A DNA stretch of 9,642 nucleotides, from positions 1 through 9,642 of the forward strand of contig CAAEQF010000113.1 of assembly GCA_900758075.1 (NCBI GenBank), given 5' to 3'. Shown piece after piece: positions 6,287 through 9,642 of the stretch. The notes under the pieces were generated by a model, which saw nothing but the letters and a program-made list of their open reading frames with translations, did no database searches and was not told where the DNA came from. The stretch is from Coriobacteriia bacterium (lineage in GTDB: Bacteria; Actinomycetota; Coriobacteriia; Coriobacteriales; QAMH01). The stretch's first letter is position 1. Each line of letters starts with the position of its first letter. A program made the position numbers and the translations under genes.

Positions 6287-7642
6287 TCAGTCGAGCAGGC
6301 GTCGCGCATAATCGAGCAGAGGCTGCCGCTCGTTGGCGACCTCGCCGTCGACGACCGCCTCGAGCAGCCGTCCGAGCATCTGCCCGATCCCCGGGCCCTC
6401 GGCAAGGCCGAGCTCCATGAGGTCTGCTCCGCCTACCGCGAGGTTTTTCACGCCGAACACGGGAGCCGCGGCGAGTTGCTCTTCCATGAGCGCTTCCGCC
6501 TTGGCGAAGGCGACGTTGAGCGGGGAGTCCTCGGGCTGCTCGCGCCCGAGCCCCACCTTGTCGCAGCGTCGCACGGCAAAGAGCTCCTGCGACAGCTCGG
6601 GGCCGTGCTTGAGCAGGAAGCGCCGCATGGACCTGGGCGTGTCGGGAATCGTGAACATGTGCCAGCGCACGATGGAGGTGACCTCGTCTGTCGCGGCGCG
6701 CGAGAGCCTGAGGCGTCTGCAGACGCCGCGCGCGATGGGCTCCCCCACCTTCTCGTGCCCGTACATGTGCCCGCGGCCGCTCTCGTCGATGGTGAGGCAA
6801 TGCGGCTTGCCGATGTCGTGAAGCAGGAGCCCGAGGCGCATCGGCGCCGAGGCATCGGGCTTTGCGGCGGCCAGCGCGTGCAGCGTGTGCTCCCACACGT
6901 CGTAGGCGTGGAAGGGGTTGTGCTGGTCGAAGTCGAACTCGGGCTCGAGCTCGGGAATCGGCACGGCAATGACGTCTCGGTATTCCCGCAGAATGCGCAC
7001 GGCATCGGGGCCGCACAGCAGCTTGGCGAGCTCTGCCCAGATGCGCTCGGCGGACACGCGCTCGAGCAGGAGGCGATCTGCGTGCATGGCCGCAGCGGTC
7101 TTGGGCTCGATGGCAAACCCGAGCACGCTCGAAAAGCGCATGCCGCGCAAGATGCGCAGCGCGTCTTCGTCGAAGCGCGTGTGGGGGTCGCCCACCGCGC
7201 GCAGCACGCGCCGCGACAGGTCGTCTTGGCCGCCGTGCAAATCGACGATGCCGGTCTTGGGATTGTAGGCCATGGCGTTGACCGTGAAGTCGCGTCGGGC
7301 GAGGTCGCCGTCGATGCGCTCGAGCAGCTCGACCGAATCCGGGTGGCGCCCGTCCGAATACGGGCCGTCCGCGCGAAACGTCGTGGTCTCGAACGACTCG
7401 TGCTCGACGCGCACCGTCACCGTGCCGTATTTGACGCCCGTCGCAAGCGTGGTGAGCCCGGCATCTGCCATGACCTGCTCGATCTGCGCGGGGCGGGCAG
7501 ACGTCGTGATGTCCCAGTCGTTGGGAGTGCGCCCCATGATCGCGTCGCGCACGCAGCCGCCCACGACGAACGCCTCGAAGCCCGCGGCCTCGAGCAGGTC
7601 GATGATGTGCTGTGCCTTATGTGGAACCTCAATCTCGTTCAT
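6287..7642 (-). CDS. cca: CCA tRNA nucleotidyltransferase with HD domain
   Basis: The enzyme adds or repairs the 3' CCA of tRNAs with CTP and ATP. The 451-residue protein is a class II nucleotidyltransferase. It has F-V-V-G-G-C-V-R-D at 25-33, the metal-binding pair Asp42 and Asp44 in N-D-W-D-I, R-R-D-F-T-V-N-A-M-A-Y at 116-126, and R-F-D-E-D-A-L-R-I-L-R-G at 156-167. An HD phosphohydrolase domain follows, with His275-Asp276 in L-L-H-D-I-G-K and further His residues at 245, 252 and 296. The last 50 residues look like the tRNA-tail-binding part seen in bacterial CCA/poly(A) polymerase relatives. The ATG at 7642 gives the standard N-terminus. No SD sequence precedes it; TACAAT ends 6 nt upstream, so the mRNA is probably leaderless. 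The frame is open far upstream, into the PAS part of a decayed gene, but that part is not related to this enzyme. Confidence 0.93.
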   Translation of the reverse strand: MNEIEVPHKAQHIIDLLEAAGFEAFVVGGCVRDAIMGRTPNDWDITTSARPAQIEQVMADAGLTTLATGVKYGTVTVRVEHESFETTTFRADGPYSDGRHPDSVELLERIDGDLARRDFTVNAMAYNPKTGIVDLHGGQDDLSRRVLRAVGDPHTRFDEDALRILRGMRFSSVLGFAIEPKTAAAMHADRLLLERVSAERIWAELAKLLCGPDAVRILREYRDVIAVPIPELEPEFDFDQHNPFHAYDVWEHTLHALAAAKPDASAPMRLGLLLHDIGKPHCLTIDESGRGHMYGHEKVGEPIARGVCRRLRLSRAATDEVTSIVRWHMFTIPDTPRSMRRFLLKHGPELSQELFAVRRCDKVGLGREQPEDSPLNVAFAKAEALMEEQLAAAPVFGVKNLAVGGADLMELGLAEGPGIGQMLGRLLEAVVDGEVANERQPLLDYARRLLD

Positions 7643-7648
7643 GGTGCC

Positions 7649-7654
7649 ATTGTA
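7649..7654 (-). promoter_or_regulatory. -10 box for a leaderless cca transcript
   Basis: The minus strand reads TACAAT-GGCACC-ATG, so the expected start of transcription falls on or next to the A of the cca start codon. No SD-like sequence lies between. A -35 is not convincing. Leaderless mRNAs of this form are common in actinobacteria (established knowledge); its use here is inferred. Confidence 0.42.
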
Positions 7655-8220
7655 GCGCGCAGGTGCGTCCGCGACCCCGATGTGGCACAGGCGGCGGAAA
7701 GCGACAAGCCCCGCCAGACGCTCGATGTCGGTCACGTCCCTGCCGTACTCGGTGAAGGCCCTCCTGCCGTTCCAGGTGGCATAGCGCGCCTTGAGCTGGA
7801 ACACATGGTCGCCGTCGTCCACCTCGACGGTCTTTTCCGCCTCGTCGCCCATCTGGTTCATCGGGCAATGGCCGCAGGGGCCGTCGGCTCCGAGCATGTA
7901 CTCGTAGCAGCGTTTGCCCTGGTAGGGCACCTCGGGATGGCCCGAGACCATGCGCGTGAGCTCGTTGGCGAACACCATCGTGTAGTCTTCTGGGTGGCAC
8001 ACCTGGATGAACTGCCCCGAGTGGTCGATCAGGTCGACCAGGTTGAAGAGATCTCGTTCATGAGACGGTCGTTGTAGAAATCCTGCCGCGAGAGGTTCAT
8101 CGATATCGGCACGAGGCTCGCGCCGTTGCACGAGCGACTCTTGGAGCGCGTGCACCTGGCGCAGGACGTGGCAGTCGAGCATCGATATCTGATTGTCCCG
8201 TTCGAGCACGGGCACGAACG

Positions 8221-8236
8221 CCCCCCCCGGGGGGGG
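8221..8236. repeat. C8G8 homopolymer pair, a 16-bp GC palindrome at a frameshift
   Basis: Eight C followed by eight G lie inside the EAL part of the decayed gene. On the minus strand, removing one base from the run would join I-A-P-P-G-G to A-F-V-P-V-L-E in one frame, matching the usual EAL order. The extra base is therefore the likely cause of this frame change, through polymerase slippage in the cell or an error in sequencing. Confidence 0.9.
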
Positions 8237-8858
8237 CGATGGTCCCCATCGTCGGGTGCTCCCAGCGCACGAGCGCCTCCGCCGAGCAGACCGCCCCGTC
8301 TTCGGCGCGCACGATGGGCTGGTAGTAGACCTTGAAGTCTCCCCTCTCCAAGCTGTTGCGAAACCGCGCGGGGATTCGAGCTGTCCTTCAGGGCATCGAA
8401 CACGATGGAGAGGGCCTCGTCGCCGCCCTCGACGCCGAGCGCGTCGTTGATTGCCTTGAAGTTGAATATGTCGGACACAACCACGGCGTAGGCGCTGCGG
8501 TCGCCTTCGGCGAACACCCGCTCGACCTCTCTGATGAAGCCCTGACGCGAGTAGCCACCGGTGACGGAGTCGTAGTGCTTCTGCTCGAGCAGCTTGTGCA
8601 ACTCGTCGTCGGTGCGCGGGCCAAAGACGTGGTTGGCAACCGGGCAAGGCGGACAGGGCTCGTCGAGACCCATAAGGCACCTGTGGCATTTCTCGCCAAC
8701 CTCGAGCTGGGGGTACAGCCCCGTTATCGTGTCGTTGAAGCTGACGATGGTGTAGTCTTCGTCGATGACGTAAGCGCCAGACGGAGTATCGCTCATGAGC
8801 CGTGCCTCCGCAGTGCCGCACATTGCCTTTCGTAACGGAAGAACTTTAGCAGCCATCT

Positions 8859-8894
8859 AAAAAACAGGCGGCATTGAAATCTGCGAAGACCGCC
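8859..8894 (-). terminator. Rho-independent terminator after the ABC permease gene
   Basis: On the minus strand GGCGG (8890-8894) pairs with CCGCC (8867-8871). The 18-nt loop can form an inner UCU/AGA stem, and UG plus six U (8859-8864) follow. It lies about 100 nt past the permease stop and just before the decayed PAS gene, so it separates the two transcripts. The 5-bp GC stem plus U6 is adequate but not exceptional. Confidence 0.6.
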
Positions 8895-8916
8895 ACGAGG
8901 TCGCCCCGGGCGACGG

Positions 8917-8950
8917 AGGCGCCACGCGTAGGAACGCGCGGATGGCGCCT
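8917..8950. repeat. Long imperfect hairpin between the permease gene and its terminator
   Basis: AGGCGCCA (8917-8924) and TGGCGCCT (8943-8950) are perfect inverted repeats. Inside them CGCGT and ACGCG pair around an AGGA loop, leaving a 4-nt bulge on one side. A second small palindrome, TCGCCCCGGGCGA, lies next to it at 8901-8913. No T run adjoins either, so they may stabilise the 3' end of the permease mRNA ahead of the terminator at 8859-8894. Together with that terminator they account for the 133-nt gap; I see no small gene in it. Confidence 0.6.
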
Positions 8951-8989
8951 GCGAGCGCGAGAAGGGCGTCCCGCTGCCAGACGCCCCCC

Positions 8990-9642
8990 TTACGCGCGGC
9001 GCCATTTGGTGAGGCGGTACTCCAGAATCTCGAACACCTCGTAGATGACGACGCCGAGCACCGCCATGGCGATGATGCCGGCGAACATCTGCTCGTATTC
9101 CAGCAGCGACCACGTGTGCATGATGTAGTAGCCCAGCCCGCTGGAACCCGCCATGCTCTCGGCGATGAACAGCACGGCAACGGCGGTCCCCGTCGTGATG
9201 CGCAACGCCGTGAACAGGTCGGGCAGCGATGCGGGCAAGACCACCTCGCGCAGAATCTGGCCCTTCGTGGCGCCGAGCGAACGCAGCGAGACGACCGCGC
9301 CTTGCGGGACGTTCTTGGCAGCATCGCGCATCGTGACAACCATCTGGAAGAAGATGGCGATGGAGATCAAGATCACCTTGGCCTGGCCGCCCAGCCCGAA
9401 CAAGATGAACAGCACGGGCAGAAAGACGATCTTGGGAACGGGATACAAGACGTAGAGCACCGGGCCGAAGATCTGATCGCCCCTTCTCGAGCGCCCGATC
9501 CACAGGCCGGCGGGCACGCCGAGAACGGTGCCGATGAGCATGGAGAGCGCAATGCGCCCCAGGCTCGTCCAGAACTCGGGCATGATGCAGGCGAAGTTGT
9601 CCACGAGGGCGGGCCAGGTCGCGTCGGGCGTGGGCAGCGCCG
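8990..9642 (-). CDS. ABC transporter permease, SsuC/TauC/ThiX type (partial, C-terminal 216 residues)
   Basis: This is the membrane subunit of an importer using a periplasmic-type binding protein. The visible part has about five membrane segments and the BPD_transp_1 cytoplasmic loop R-S-L-G-A-T-K-G-Q-I-L-R-E-V-V-L-P-A-S, the EAA motif that contacts the ATPase. The end, S-G-L-G-Y-Y-I-M, is typical of the nitrate/sulfonate/taurine and thiamine-precursor (ThiX) group. The frame stays open to the right edge: residues before the possible GTG at 9604 (L-P-T-P-D-A-T-W-P-A-L) match the usual loop ahead of the domain, so that GTG is internal and the true start lies outside. Substrate cannot be told from the permease alone. 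A pyrimidine-precursor or sulfonate substrate would be typical of the group, but the ATPase and binding protein are outside the window. Confidence 0.9.
   Translation of the reverse strand, partial: ALPTPDATWPALVDNFACIMPEFWTSLGRIALSMLIGTVLGVPAGLWIGRSRRGDQIFGPVLYVLYPVPKIVFLPVLFILFGLGGQAKVILISIAIFFQMVVTMRDAAKNVPQGAVVSLRSLGATKGQILREVVLPASLPDLFTALRITTGTAVAVLFIAESMAGSSGLGYYIMHTWSLLEYEQMFAGIIAMAVLGVVIYEVFEILEYRLTKWRRA

Larger units (their letters stand above)
7643..8796 (-). pseudogene. Decayed PAS-GGDEF-EAL-PAS cyclic-di-GMP signalling protein with several frameshifts and deletions
   Basis: Intact relatives sense a signal by PAS domains and make or break cyclic-di-GMP. The start at 8796 has GGAGG 8 nt upstream. 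Frame 1 (8796 to about 8371) gives a PAS start (Y-V-I-D-E-D-Y-T-I-V-S-F, then Cys-rich C-P-P-C-P) and a GGDEF N-half (Y-D-S-V-T-G-G-Y-S-R-Q-G-F and F-K-A-I-N-D-A-L-G-V-E-G-G-D). The later signature half is missing. At about 8370 the frame changes and the EAL start appears: R-G-D-F-K-V-Y-Y-Q-P-I-V and A-E-A-L-V-R-W. At the C8G8 run (8221-8236) it changes again (F-V-P-V-L-E-R-D-N-Q). Near 8122 it changes to M-N-L-S-R-Q-D-F, and near 8054 to a second, fuller PAS that ends in E-Y-G-R-D-V-T-D at about 7720. Most of the EAL domain, with its later catalytic residues, is absent. It cannot make an active enzyme. Assembly error could explain the single-base changes but not the missing domain halves. Confidence 0.85.

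Noticed and set aside
4824..6311. A 495-codon plus-strand open frame antisense to ileS, and similar ones at 3684-4799 and 6476-8077
   Set aside because: They lie opposite ileS, cca and the PAS relic, whose protein families are certain. In GC-rich DNA the opposite strand often lacks stops. Their translations show no recognisable domain.
8221..8236. Programmed ribosomal frameshift at the C8G8 run
   Set aside because: Other frame changes and missing domain halves on both sides mean that one programmed shift could not give a working protein.
8990..9604. GTG at 9604 as the true start of the ABC permease
   Set aside because: The frame stays open upstream to the window edge and the upstream residues match the usual loop of this permease group, so the gene is cut by the edge.

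Overview
The window is GC-rich bacterial chromosome with mostly housekeeping content. It most likely comes from an actinobacterium of the class Coriobacteriia. This is an inference from four things: the GC-rich codon use, an actinobacterial-style TPP riboswitch, a class B sortase, and a PAS/GGDEF/EAL relic with paired Cys-rich PAS domains. No marker gene in the window fixes the taxon.

Layout. At the left edge (1-187, minus) is the 5' end of thiD, preceded by a TPP riboswitch (194-276). Divergent from it is a monocistronic class B sortase gene (373-1107, plus). The sortase gene converges on rluD, and the gap between them (1108-1269) is largely filled by three 40-bp tandem units, each centred on a GTGGC/GCCAC palindrome. 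From about 6260 down to 1270 on the minus strand runs a probable operon or pair of operons: a small DUF3467-type protein, then ileS, lspA and rluD. ileS and lspA overlap and lspA and rluD are 4 nt apart. Upstream of these, cca (6287-7642, minus) has no ribosome binding site and a TACAAT box 6 nt before its ATG, so it looks leaderless.

Upstream of cca lies a badly decayed signalling gene (about 7643-8796, minus): PAS, the first half of a GGDEF domain, the first third of an EAL domain, then a second PAS. It has at least four frame changes. One falls in a run of 8 C followed by 8 G, and the last PAS piece reads through in frame into cca. Between this relic and the right edge is a Rho-independent terminator (8859-8894, minus) and a second long hairpin. 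A SsuC/TauC/ThiX-type ABC permease gene (8990-9642, minus) runs off the right end.

How the genes work together. IleS, RluD and CCA transferase serve translation and RNA maturation. LspA processes lipoproteins and the sortase anchors surface proteins, so both act at the cell envelope. ThiD makes the thiamine pyrimidine precursor under TPP control. I see no convincing new multi-gene system. The points most worth a second look are the tandem palindromic repeats, the multi-lesion PAS/GGDEF/EAL relic with its C8G8 tract and its open frame into cca, the long charged tail on LspA, and the structured ileS leader.
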